Source: Setoptus koraiensis (lineage: Eukaryota; Arthropoda). From it: a DNA stretch of 64,000 nucleotides. A program made the position numbers and the translations under genes. The stretch lies in contig CM106585.1 of the NCBI GenBank assembly GCA_048013815.1, positions 21,576,001 through 21,640,000 of the forward strand, given 5' to 3'. The notes under the pieces were generated by a model. The model ran no database searches, had not been told where the DNA came from, and saw only the letters and a program-made list of their open reading frames with translations. Below are positions 23,893 through 36,085 of the stretch, piece by piece; the first letter of the stretch is position 1, and each line of letters starts with the position of its first letter.

Positions 23893-24012
23893 TTTCCCCG
23901 TTTTGCCGGGCTGCTCGGCGGGCTGTTCGGCGAGCTATTTGGCAAGCTATTCGGCGAGACGGGGCAAGCTTTTGGCAAGACAGGGCAAGACGAGGCAAGA
24001 CAGGGCAAGCGA
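23893..24012. repeat. GC-rich imperfect repeat, GGCAAG/GGCGAG units
   Basis: Degenerate units such as TCGGCGAGC and GACAGGGCAAGAC alternate over about 120 bases, in the GC-rich segment upstream of the chitin-binding gene. Confidence 0.65.
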
Positions 24013-24248
24013 GTCGATGCGATCAATGCGCAGAGCGATCGCACGCCGAGATATTATATTAATATTAATCGCTAATGACAACAACGCGCCTACCCTGATG
24101 TACGGACATGCCCATAACGGAGACAAACGCCAAACAAAAACAACGGCCGCATACGTAACACTTGCGACGGACACTGCAACAGCGACAGCAGCGACAACAA
24201 CGCCAAACACGTTGGCCGGCCGAACAGGTGAGCCACGAGAGTGTTGCA

Positions 24249-24277
24249 ACACACACACACACACACACACGCACACA
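24249..24277. repeat. CA microsatellite
   Basis: About 14 CA units ending next to two CAGGTGA words. Cys-Val or Thr-His runs predicted across it are artefacts. Confidence 0.9.
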
Positions 24278-24697
24278 GGCACAGGTGAATTCGGTAGCGG
24301 CAAAAGTGAATGAATGATGAACAGTTCATCATTATCAATTTTGAGCTAGCCAGCGCTGTCGTAATGGTCGGTTGTGGCAACTGTGCCAATTGTTGTTCAA
24401 TAGCTGTAATTCCGTCAAAAGTTGTCAGTTTGCAACACACACACAACAGGTGAATGTCGATGTGTGTCATATGCAATAATTAGTCAATTTAAATTTGATG
24501 CAACACACACACGCACACGCACAACATGAACTAACATCGCAGCATCATCATTTCATTAATAAAAATCGCCCGTCTGCAACTCCGTCTGAATATCGTCTGA
24601 TTCAAATATTCACAAATCAACAATCAGCATACAACAATAATAATAATAATTTAGTTTTGTAGCAATTAGTAAATTAACGCCAATCAACTAATCAATT

Positions 24698-26397
24698 ATG
24701 CCGGCCATATCAACAACAGGCACCTGTTGTAAATGGCGCAAATGGGCCCCGCATGTGAGCCAATCCGGCACAAAACTACTACTGTTGGCCCTTGTAATGT
24801 GCCTAAGTGTGCAACTAGTTCAAAGTCAATTCTTGTTTACATACGAAATAAACAACGAAGACGACAATCGTGCACCTAAATCATCATTGTTTGATCCGAC
24901 ACAATTCAAAATAGTGACACCATCTCAATTGCAAGCATCTCTACCGAAGCCGCCCGTTTCTAGCCACCAGCAGGCCAGTTTGGCCAATTCGGGTTCTTCG
25001 TCGCCCTCAGTGTCGTTCGCTGAACTGTTTGGGCCCGCTCCGCAGCCCCAGGCGCCGGCGTCCGTACAGCCACAGCATCATCATCACCATTCGACGCCCT
25101 CGTCAACTCTGTTGGAGCCCATTACGGGCGACGATGACGACGATTCCGGTTCTAGTCAATCAGGCAATTCATTAGTTGACAAATGGTCAGCTGCCATATC
25201 GTCGACAAGGCCCAGCGTATTGAGCTCGTTGCACGACCAGTGGTCATCCAACCAGCAACAACAACAACAGTTGGCTGCTAACTCGCTAACGACAACAGGC
25301 AACCCATCTCAATTGCAACAGCACCAGCAACACCAATATCAGCCAACAGCGGCCACAACAACAACAACAACAAACTCGCTGACCAACAATCAATTGGACA
25401 ATTTGTACCCTGTACTCAATCAACAGCAACAACAACACCATCATCACCACCATCAGCAGTCGCTGTCGCAGCAACAACCACAGCCACAACCCGTCTCACA
25501 GGCGCCCTCTTGGTTGGCCAACAGTGCTTTCGCAAACAATCAACACAATTTTCTAATTCAAATACCCAAACAACAACAACAGAGTCCTCTGAGTGTGCCA
25601 CAAACAAACAGTTTGACACCTTCCGTCCAAAATGACGCCTCACCTTACGCCACCCAAACAATTGGACCCGGTTCTAGTGGCGCGCCACTGGTCACTCCAA
25701 TCAGCTCTTACTATAGCTCGTCATCGACAGCTGATCCAAATGGCCAACGTGCATCGCAAACATTGTTAAGTTTAGCACCACAAACAACATCGTCGCCAGC
25801 AGTTACGCAATCATCACAACAACAGCACCAACTTCCGTTGGAGCCAATCAATCAAGCAGTGCCAACAGCAACAGCAGTAGCGCCACCTCCAGTAGAGCCC
25901 GTTGTAACGGCCGAGCTATTGAACGGCGCTAATGGCCAATCACCTCAACAACAACAATCAGCCGAGGAGGCGCTGCTCGCTTTCAGGCATCACCAACAAC
26001 AGCAACCATTGGCGAGACAACGCGAACAACCGTTGGCCTCATTGCATCACGCACAACATCAATCGTTGCATCACCAATTACAGGTTACGCCGGCCACAAT
26101 AAATCAAGGCCACCTGACGGAATCACCATATGGGCAAGCTCAGCAGACGAGCGGACAACAGCAGAAACAGATGATTGGTGTAGATTCGAGCTACTCACTG
26201 GGTCAGCACCACCAGAGGGCCCTTCAGCAGCAACAGCAGCAGCACCAACAACAACAGCAACAGCAGCACCAACAGCAGCACCAACAACAGCAACAACAAC
26301 AACAACAATTTCTCAAGCAGCAACAAATACAGGCGCAACGTCAAGAACAGCAGCAGCAGTTCTTGCGAAATCAGCACCAACATCAACATTTGCAACA

Positions 26398-26465
<68 letters not shown>

Positions 26466-29193
26466 TACAACAACAGCAGCAACAACAAGCACCAACGAAC
26501 GCCAATCAGCCGAGCTCGTCGTACCACGTTCTGACGCCAATCAAGAACGACAACGTGTCGCCGTCGTCGAACCACGTCATTCCGAAAGTGTCGCCGCAGA
26601 TATTGCAATCGTTTCTGTTGCAGCAACAGGATCAGCACGAGCGACACATGGAACTGTTGAAACAGCAGCAAGAGTTGAACAAGTTGCTGGAGAAGAGACG
26701 CCAACAAGAGCTGACAGATAAGAAGAGGCGCGAAATACGCGATCGCGAACAAAAAGAACGCTCGCAACGCGAACAGAAAGAACAAAAAGAACAGAAAGAA
26801 TTAAAAGAACGCGAATTGTTGAAAGAGAAAGAATTGCGCCAATTGGAGAAGCAACGCCAACAAGAGCAACTGGCCAGAGCTGAGCAAGCTAGACAGCGCG
26901 AATTGGCGGCACGTAAACAACAAGAGCTGGCCAATGCTCAAGAATTGCAGCGAAAGCGCGAAGAGCAACGCAAATATTTGGAATATATGGCACGCTTAGA
27001 GCAACAAGAACAACAAGAACGCGAGGCAAAATTAAAGAGAGAACGTGAGCTAGAGTTACAAATGGAACAGGAAATGCGAGCAAGAAAAGAAAAAGAAGAA
27101 TTAGAATATGAGGAGGCTCTGAAAAAGAAGCGCGCCCAAGACAAAGAAGAAGAAGAGCGCCAGCGACACAATCAAGAGCAATATATGAAACAGCAACAAG
27201 AATTAAGGCGACTAATTGAATTGAAGAAGCAACAAGAACAGCAAGACGTTCAACAACAACAACAGCATCGCAGACAACAGGTGAGTCAGCGCATTAAGCA
27301 ACAAGTAGAGGCTGAACAATTGGCCGCAGAGCATAGAAACAAACGACGAAAGTTGCAACAGCAACAACAACAGGATGACATAAACAAACGACAACAGCAT
27401 CAACAACAATTAGACGCAGCCAACAACAACAACAACAACAACAACATGAACAGGTTTCAGCGAACAAACAGCTATGATGGCGCAACGGCATCTTCGTTGT
27501 CATTGTTGGCTTACGAGGACGATCAATTGCGACGATCAACAACACCCGTAACACCGGCACAACAACAGCAACAGCAACAACAACAGCAAGAGGCCCATCA
27601 ATCAGCGACAGCGGCAACAACAGCCATTAACAGCAACAGCAACAACAACAACAACAACAACAATCAACAAAAGTCGCAACAGGCAACAGGTGAGCCGAGC
27701 ACACCGACACACACACAGACGCAGAGCGCTCCCTTCCGGTCGACCAGAAAGAGAATATCGCGAGTTTCTGGACAACAACAAACAGTGAGACAACAACAAC
27801 AATCGGCCAGTGACAAACAAAGTGATAACATAATCAGACAAAAGATACCCCTTTACTCGGGTCCCGGTCAGTACGGCCTGTATCGGGGCACTAATGAAAC
27901 GGCCGAACTGGCCGCCCTGTTGGACAGCATCACAAATGTGCTGCCCACTAGCGCCACATCACCGCCAACACCAGCTAACAATGTTACGCAATCGTATAGC
28001 AGCAGCAGCAGCAACAACAACAATAACAACAACAACGTCTATAGCAATAGAGACGGATCTAGCACTAGCAGTTCGGGCGGCTCTCACACGACTTCCGCTG
28101 CGCCCCTATCGGCCGCATCAACGCCAGCCTCGACAACGGCAACGGCCACAAGCACTACAACTCAGGACACATTAAGTAGCTTAAGTTTGAGCTCTGGCGA
28201 GGGTTCACTGTCGCCCCCATTGAATGATCTCAATGATAATTACATCATACCAAATTTGCAACAATTGTCTGGCCAGTCGGTGTCTGGTTACACGTCTACC
28301 CAGTCGCCGTCTGTGTCGTCGGCGGCCTCGTTGGCGCTACAAGATCAAGAGCCCTATTTTGACGATGACGTGCCCCGCAGACCCGCGCGTGCCCTGTCAA
28401 ACAAGAACAATCCAAATATTCAGCGAGCCGCATTGATGACGGCACGTACGGGCGTTATGACACAATTGCAGCGAACAACAACAGCTAACGGGCAACAGCA
28501 ACAACCAGACAACAACAACAGCGTCACAACGGCACTTGCCAGGCCGCTGACGAGCGCCCTCACTCAATCGAGCTCTCAAACGTCAACAGCCACTAGCAAC
28601 AACAACAACAACAACAACAGTAATCAAGCCTCTAGAACTGCACACATTGGACTGGCCTCACTTCCGCCCGATTCGGACAACGACGGAATACCCGGCCGGG
28701 CGGGTGTTGAGTACCCCGTGTTGAGCACGGTGCCCGTTACTAGCTTCTCTTGTTCGAAGCAACCATTGAATGGTTATTATGCCGACACAGAGACCGCCTG
28801 TCAGGTGGTTCACCTTTGCCAAGGAGGATCTCAGAGTTCTATATTGTGCCCAAATGGTGAGTTCTTATGGGCCCAATGGGGCGATCAGTGATTTGCTGTT
28901 CACCCTGAGAGCGTTCTCGAGAGCAATTGCAACGATTAAATTAATCCAATATTGCTATTCTTTTCTTGCCCCGAAAATAATGCCCCGAAAATAATGCCCC
29001 GAAACTAGGTACCATCTTCAATCAGGAAAAGTTCTCGTGTCAGTGGTGGTACGAAGTGAACTGTTCGAGGGCGCCCAATTTCTATCAACTCAACGACAAC
29101 CTATATAAATCACCACCCACAGACAAACAGCAGACGAGTTCGTCTTCGAAAGCGTTCAATTCAAACCGTCACAGCTCGCCCAATTCCTTGTGA
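24698..29193 (+). CDS. Gln-rich secreted protein with C-terminal chitin-binding (CBM14) domain
   Basis: Two exons, 24698-28856 and 29009-29193, predict 1,447 aa. The ATG follows an in-frame TAA by six bases. A signal peptide ends near residue 43 (LLLLALVMCLSVQLVQSQ). Residues about 45-480 are Gln/Ser/Pro-rich; about 500-610 hold long Gln runs; 634-885 form a highly charged Lys/Glu/Gln/Arg segment with coiled-coil character; 900-1340 are again Asn/Gln/Ser/Thr-rich. Exon 1 ends CCA-AAT-G at donor GTGAGT inside a CBM14 domain; exon 2 begins GTACC and restores it. The completed domain (about 1350-1408) has the six cysteines SC, AC, LC, LC, SC, NC, with FNQEKFSCQWWYEVNC typical of peritrophin-A folds. 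A likely role is cuticular or peritrophic chitin binding. Two in-frame GTGAG-type donors (27285, 27684) could allow shorter isoforms. AATAAA occurs near 29377. Confidence 0.85.
28857..29008 (+). other. Intron within the CBM14 domain, with a tandem repeat at its 3' splice site
   Basis: The donor is G/GTGAGT and the acceptor is ACTAG/GT. GCCCCGAAAATAAT occurs twice exactly (28968-28981, 28982-28995) and a third shortened copy runs into the AG. If retained, the intron adds ten codons and stops, removing the last two Cys of the chitin-binding domain. Confidence 0.85.
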
Positions 29194-31768
29194 GCAAACC
29201 TTGTTAACAAACAGCCACACTGTCTAACATTTGAGAAATGCTCCTCAATTCATCCTCGAATCATCCTCGAATCATCATGGCATCAGCTGATGAATTGCAA
29301 CCACTCATAGCCACTATCATCGCGTTACGATACGCTCCAGGTATTGTAGCGAACGATAATACTCACACAAATATCCAATAAATGTCTACCGTGTTGCCTA
29401 ATCATCACGATATACCCGTTAGATATAGATAGATCATCATAATTGATAGTTAATAATGGTAGTAATTTGTGTGTGTGCAACAGTCACAACTGAAGCCAAC
29501 AAGTGAAGGTGTTTTTCAGGGGGTTTTTTCTACGTTATGAACAACAACAAACTCGCATAGTGAAGTAGCGATTGCATTGAATTGATTTGCATAAAAGCTT
29601 GCCCATTGTCGGTTGGTGTCATTGGCGCGAATCGATTCATGTCCGACAAGCCATAGCCGACGTTGTTGTTGTTGCTGTTGCTGTTGTTAAACAAGCTACA
29701 ATGTACAAAGTGAATAAAAGTGAAACTACCTGTCCTATCGCGTTGCAAGTCCCGCTAAAAGTATTATTTTCACGAATGAATGCAATGTAAAATTACGTTA
29801 TGTTATGTGTAACTAATTATCATATTCATGATCATGTGTATCGTATATGATCGCATGATGTATAAATTTGTCTGCTTTCTTTTTATTACGTATGCCAAAT
29901 AAATACACAAACCAACAAACAACAAATAAATAAACATGTCTGCATTACTATTATTATTATTATTAATATATATATATATACATAATTAATATTATTATTA
30001 TTATAATTGTTAGCACTATTATTATTGTGATTATGTGTAACTCAAAAAGAAAAGACGCATCATCCAGATAGATATCTGAGATGGATATGAGCTGATATTT
30101 GATTTGAGATAATAATAAACAGCCATCTCATCAGCCAATCAATCATAATCAACTCTCTCATTAATTGCTGGGCCACTCCTAAGAGCGCGATTGATCTCGA
30201 TCTCGTCTTACTTTCGCTTGTTTTCTCGTGATCAAATATCCCAACTGAACTCACAGTAAACTCACGGCAAATCTTGCCACAGTCTGATTGCAAGCGCTCG
30301 AAAAATTATAGCGATTATTATATTATAGTTAGCTGTGTCGAAAATAGGTGCACACAACTTAAACGATATCTTCCGTTAATCGATACCCTTCGTTGGAAGT
30401 AGCGGTAAAAATACTGGCCCTTTTTCTTAAAATTTTCGTCACTTTCCTTTCGGAAACACCCATGCCACCCTGTCGCTTTTTTGTTGCCATTACTCCCATC
30501 GGCATTCTAGTCAGTTATTTGCACAGTTATTCCGTATCGGTTGGTCACTGCGACTGTTGGGCGACAACAGTTCAGTGTGCGGGGGCGACTATCGCCTCGT
30601 GCTTTTCTTTTGTTTTACCTGTGTCCATCTATCAATATCGTTTCATTTATCATTTATCAATTTGAAACAATTTACATACTTCATTAGCTATTGTTTCGGC
30701 TGTGTGTGTGTGCGAGCTCACGAGTCATGAGGTCGACAACGATAAATAGACGAGACAAGCGAGCATAAATTGAGTTAGAGGGCAGCGAGAGACTGTTTGC
30801 AAAAAGTGACTGCCCTGTTTAAATTAATACGCAATGCAATAATTAAGTGAGCATGTCGGTGATGTTGTTGTTGTTGTTGTTGTTGTTGCTGCTGCTGCCG
30901 TTGACTTCGCCGATACATGCCGATACATTAGCGAGTCATTAGTGCAAACTTGGTTGAAAATTGTAACACAAGACACACAAACTTTTCCTCTTTGCAACAT
31001 TCACTCTTTTCACTCGCTCATTGCATCATTTCCTTTTCATTGGGCTACAAACTTGACCGGCATCTCATCTAAGGTGTGTCCCCCTATCGGCCGTACAGTT
31101 TGACATGTCGTCATAGGTGTTGTTGTTGTTGATGATGTTGATTCAGTTGGCTGGTAGGAGCTGCCCGATAATAGCCAGCCAGCCAGCCAGCGCACAACAC
31201 AACAGGTGGGTGAACATCATCAGCATAATGTAGCATTACGTAATAACAGCAATAAGAGACGGCCTTACAATTTATAACGGGCCCGCTTCATTGAGTGTTA
31301 ATGAGTAACATGTGGAGGCTAATCTCTCTCTCTCTCTCTCTCTCTGGCTCGAATCTAACCAATCAATAGATTGAATTGGAGCGAGCCAGGGAGAGAGTTT
31401 AAGTGAGTTAGCAACAATTTTCACTCAACTTGTTTTGCAAAGTCCGACACTGGATATGCGCATATGTGCATAAGTGCACTGGCCAAATTTGACTTATTTG
31501 CAAGTGAATCGCTTGTCCACCGGGCCAGATTAAGCGACTATTCACAGGCAAAAGTAACGGCAACAGATTAGATTGAGATTATTCTCGAGGCTGTCGTCAA
31601 GTTTATTTATATATCGTATTTATAACTGCGGGCCTGTGACTGTGCCACTGTGCCGCTAGACGCTCTGCACCGGAAGTAATCTAGACACTAGCTGCCAGTG
31701 CGCTGATTGGTGTGTGTGTGTGTGTGTGTGTGCTGCAGTGCAACTAGATTGGGTGTTCATTGGAATCA

Positions 31769-31801
31769 TTAGCTAGTGGGTAATAATTGGCCACTAGCTA
31801 A
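31769..31801. repeat. Inverted repeat, 11-bp arms
   Basis: TTAGCTAGTGG at 31769-31779 pairs with CCACTAGCTAA at 31791-31801 across an 11-base loop. Confidence 0.85.
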
Positions 31802-32199
31802 CTAATCACTGATCAGCGGATTGGTAAGCGATTGCATCTTCACACCGAATCCAATATCGACGATATCGATTGTGCGCTGTGCAAAATTGTGTTACTTTTG
31901 CGTGATGATGCGAATATTAGCACCATTTTGATTTGATTAATTAACGGTTATGTGAGTGTTTTGGCGTCATCATCAACAATGTTGGCCAGGCGATAATCCG
32001 ACAATTAGCGCCACACAGCCATGATGGCTGCACAATAATAACAGTAATAGTAATAATAATAATAGTAGCAGCCAGATGATGGCCTCAGGTGAGTTGCGCA
32101 ACAATCGACACACGACTACGCACACAATGTTTACTTTGCATGCATTACACGGCACTGTTGTCGGTGTGTCGGTTTGCATCGATTGCTCAACAACGGGGC

Positions 32200-32293
32200 G
32201 ACAACAACAGCAACAACAACAGCAACAACAACAGCAACAACAACAGCAACAACAACAGCGACAGCGACAACAACAGCCACAACGACAACACAC
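32200..32293. repeat. CAA/CAG triplet repeat
   Basis: About 25 CAACAACAG-type units followed at 32304 by CACAGGTAG. Any Gln run would come from this repeat; no gene model is supported. Confidence 0.88.
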
Positions 32294-32888
32294 TCAACGG
32301 GCACAGGTAGCTGTTACGCAATCTGTTTGGGCAATCTGTTTCTCGGCAGCTCAAATCACCGTTATGTTTATGTTAGGTGTTGTGTTATGCAATGTTGTGT
32401 GCACCTTGCAAGAGATTGACAAATTGCTCATACGAATGAGCAAATGATTAATGGGGCGCCTTGGTAAGCCATAGGCTATTAGTGCGGCAAGGCAGACGAG
32501 ATGCTGACGATGATTAATTAGTTGGCAGTTAGTCGGTGGCAGTGGCGCCAAATCGCGTGCTGTGTCCAGTTATACACAGGGTATTTGTTATAACTGGCAG
32601 TTGCGGCGTTTGCGTTACATAACAACAACAGCAGCAGCAGCCGCGACCGTTACGTAACACACAACTGTTTACCGTTACTTTCATTTTCACACTTAGCTTG
32701 CCAATGATTGTTACCCACACACACACACACACACACTCAGGCCGTTATTGTTGTTGCAGTGACTGTCAGTTTGGTCAGTTCGTCCACTCATGCTCAATTT
32801 TTAGTAAACTCGTTAACGCAGTTCACTCATTCATTCAGTGTTTGTGTTAGTTGGTCAGTTGGTCACTGGTTGGCCGGTCGGGCCAATT

Positions 32889-32985
32889 CGGACAGTCGGG
32901 CAGTCGGGCAGTCGGGCAGTCGGGCAGTCGGACAGTCGGGCAGTCGGACAGTCGGACAGTCGGGCAGCGGGGCGGTCGGACAGTT
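32889..32985. repeat. 8-bp minisatellite, unit CGGGCAGT
   Basis: About eleven units alternating CGGGCAGT and CGGACAGT, GC-rich against its surroundings. The CGGCC/CGGTC content extends leftward to about 32870. Confidence 0.9.
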
Positions 32986-33251
32986 TGGCCGAGCGAGAGA
33001 AAGTGATAGGCAACTAACAACAAAGGATGCAGCCACAAACAAGCGCGGCCACTTGTTGTGCAAACATGCTCGTAAACGCTAACATTGCCACTTTGTTGTT
33101 TGTGCTAATGCCCGCTAAGCTAGCGCGCTGGGCAATGAAATTGATTCATCTTATTGTTGTCTCACGGCAACGGCAGCGACAACGGCGACGGCCAACAACA
33201 AAACTCTGGTTGCAACTGGTTTATAATTATCAACTTGAGCCCACCGACGGC

Positions 33252-33272
33252 AGCAACAGCGACAACAGCAGC

Positions 33273-33306
<34 letters not shown>

Positions 33307-33307
33307 G
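33252..33307. repeat. CAA/CAG triplet repeat
   Basis: Largely pure CAA units on the plus strand (Asn, Gln or Thr depending on frame). Confidence 0.88.
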
Positions 33308-33641
33308 TGTTGGCAAGCTAGTGTTGCGCAACACTGCCAATGCTCAATGGTTTTATCGAGCTCTGGCGACTGTTTGAATGGGGAGCGCGCTATATATGAA
33401 ATAATCGATTTTGCTCTCGTCTTGGTCTTCTTCTTGGTTCGTTTTGTGCCTTAATAATATTAATAATAATTTCTCTGCTCGGCCAATTTTACGATTGCCA
33501 CGATTGAGCGGCGCCACAAGCACGTTAAACGTAACAAGCAATATTGTGTTGCAACATCCCGCGCGCTTGTTATCGTTTGTATGATCTAATCCAATCGCAT
33601 GCCTGACCAAGCCGGCACCATAAACAGCCACCTGTTGCTTC

Positions 33642-33701
33642 GCTAGCTCGCCATTGGCTAGCTCACCGGTGGCTAGCTCGCCATTGGCTAGCTCACCGGT
33701 G
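33642..33701. repeat. 15-bp tandem repeat, four copies
   Basis: Units alternate GCTAGCTCGCCATTG and GCTAGCTCACCGGTG, giving a 30-bp higher-order repeat present twice without visible mismatch. Confidence 0.9.
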
Positions 33702-35924
33702 GCTAGCAGCGGCAGCGGCAACGGCCCAACACAACAACAATGGCAACAACGTTCGCGCAACAATAGACGCAACACAACAATTTGTCGGACGGCGTTCTGC
33801 CGGCTGATCATTAATTTAATTAACGATTACAGCATTATGTAACTGTCCGTTAACTGTCCGTTGCGTTAACTGTATGATAATGCAGCAGCAGCAACAGCAA
33901 CGCATAATGTCAAGGCTAACAGACAGGCATCCGGAAGTGGGCAAGACGCTCAACGTGTACGCGCGCAACAGGGTATTGACAGGGTAACAGGGTAACATAT
34001 CGGGCACGCATAATGGGCACGCTGCCAATTAGTAATAGTATCTGGCTGGGGATGCAGCCAACAATATACTGCGCGCACCAAGGCTATACCAGCCAACAAA
34101 CAGACAGTTGGATATTTTTGGATAATTTCAGGTCACAAGCGTCGAGCTATAAACGGCCGACTCGGCTGAGCCGAGCGGCCGCTTTGCAGACTGCGCCGGA
34201 CAGACTGCGCCGGACAGACTCGGCCGGGCAGAGTGTACAGGTGACCGACAAACTGACTGATTTCATTATCTGGCAACAGCATTCTCTCTTGTTCTGTTTC
34301 GCCCTGGATGAATTTAAAATTTTCAATATTCAATTTTCCACCCTCGAATCTCAATTCGGGAAGCTTGTTACGAGTGAAATTCGAGCAGCAACTTGCCTAA
34401 TGTTGTGAACAGACTCTGGTGGCGAACAACAGCAACAGCAAAGATGCACAAAGCAACAAGTTGCTGGCATCGGTCGAAGAGTTTGTTCCGGTGTGTTGCA
34501 ATTAATCATTGGCACTGGCATTGGTTGCACAATTGGCAATTGTTTGCCAGCTCGGCTTCACTGACAATTGTTGCTGGCAACTAAATCTCAGCTAACCATT
34601 CAATTTTGTTCATTCTTGAAAGCTCGAGCGCAAGCCTCAAATGCAAGCTACGTTAATACAATTACAAACATTGAGTCACTCGAATTGAGTGGGCATCGCG
34701 CGCCAATTAAGCAGCGGCAAACAACATGTTATGAGATACTCCTATAACAGATGACTTGTGACGCGCGAGTTGCCAAGATTCACTTTATTAAGAAATTATG
34801 TTGCGTCACTGGTGTGCTCGTGTGGCCGTCACGAAGTGAAGCATCTCAATTGTCAATATAAACTGACATTGAGAAATTGTCAAACTGAAACTGACTGAAA
34901 TTGCCTTCGTGTTGGCCAGTTTGTGCAGTTGTTGCTGTTCGTTGTGCACACTGCAGACAACAACTGCAGACAACAACTGCAGCAACAATTGAATTGATGC
35001 TGACGTAGCGAGTTCAAAGGCGATTGTGGTTCCATCGGCTGTTGCGTTGTGTCGGAAGTGAGCGCGTCGGATAAAAACAACAACTAAATGGATAAATGGA
35101 TAGCAATTGAATGCCAGCCACCTTATAACGTTATAATCTGCGCTTGCAGGCAAGCGCACTGACAGTGCCAGCGAGCTGGCCAGCGCCAATTTGAGCCACT
35201 AACGAGCCGGCTAACGACATGACAGGTAAATGGCTAATTGTAAATAAATTTGTCAGATTGCAACTGATAAAATGACTTTCAGTGTGTGCAATGAGCAAGT
35301 GGCAATGGGATAAAGACAAAACAAAACAAAACAAAACAACACGACACACATTGATGTGTTAATGTCGCCCAACACACACACACACACACACACTTGAACA
35401 AAAACAACACTGACACTTGGCACTGACACTTGCAAGTCGCAACACTCAACAGCTGACAGTTTCACAATCTTACAATCTGTTGTTGTTGTTGTTGTTGTTA
35501 GATCTGGCAAATATTTGGCGAAGCCAATTTGTTTGTATTACAACGTTTGCATAGCAAACAACGTGTAGTGCACGGTAGCCAAGCGGCTATAATAACGGTA
35601 GCACAAACAAACGCTACCCAGGTAACGGTTACGTAATGCGTTGCGCGACAGACGCAACAAACAAAGATGCTCTAGGCGCTTATCGTTGTTGCCTGTTATC
35701 GAGTTTGCTCCATCAGCTGGCTCTCAAGTTGTGAGTCACAACATGAGAGTCGCCAGCATGCCAACAGTTAGCCGGTCGGCCAAGATGAAGACGCAGATGC
35801 TGACGATGATGCAAATTGATGATTATTATAATAACAAACTTAATTAGTTGCTCTGTTGCAATTTGTTGTGCAGCTTGCTTAAACTGTGCGCTCGCACTCA
35901 CTAGGACAGGTGAGCCAGTTGCTC

Positions 35925-36085
35925 GCTTGTTGCTGGCTGTTGCTGGCTGTTGCTGGCTGTTGTTGGCTGTTGCTGGCTGTTGTTGGATGTTGTTGGCTGT
36001 TGTTGCTTGGCGAGCGGGGGCGCGACAGGCGACAGCCAGCAGCCAGCAGCCAACAACCGGCAACCGGCAAGCGGCAACGAGCGGC
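35925..36085. repeat. GTTGCTGGCT repeat facing a complementary CAGCCAGCAG repeat
   Basis: Ten-base units GTTGCTGGCT / GTTGTTGGCT fill about 35929-36006. After a GC-rich spacer, CAGCCAGCAGCCAGCAGCC and AACAACCGGCAACC run to about 36085. The two halves are largely complementary and could fold as an imperfect long hairpin in RNA. Confidence 0.8.

Larger units (their letters stand above)
11539..24697. other. Gene desert 1: repeat-rich non-coding DNA
   Basis: No frame in these 13.2 kb shows a recognisable domain or codon pattern. Frames present are translations of microsatellites (Leu, Gln, Cys-Val, Thr runs). Contents include GA/TC tracts, TTG/CAA tracts, several minisatellites, a perfect palindrome near 16112 and many CAGGTG words. 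The right part becomes GC-richer from about 23.4 kb toward the chitin-binding gene. The region may be regulatory DNA or a non-coding transcript; small exons of genes with long introns could have escaped me. Confidence 0.55.

Noticed and set aside
23765-24476. 182-codon plus frame and Cys-Val-rich minus frames
   Set aside because: GC-rich minisatellite and CA repeat lack stops by composition; no domain or splice evidence.
25286-28579. Many minus-strand Leu- or Val-rich frames
   Set aside because: Shadows of the Gln-rich chitin-binding gene on the plus strand.
32076-32447. 123-codon frame with a Gln run
   Set aside because: Repeat-derived; it ends in unrelated sequence and has no signal, domain or gene context.
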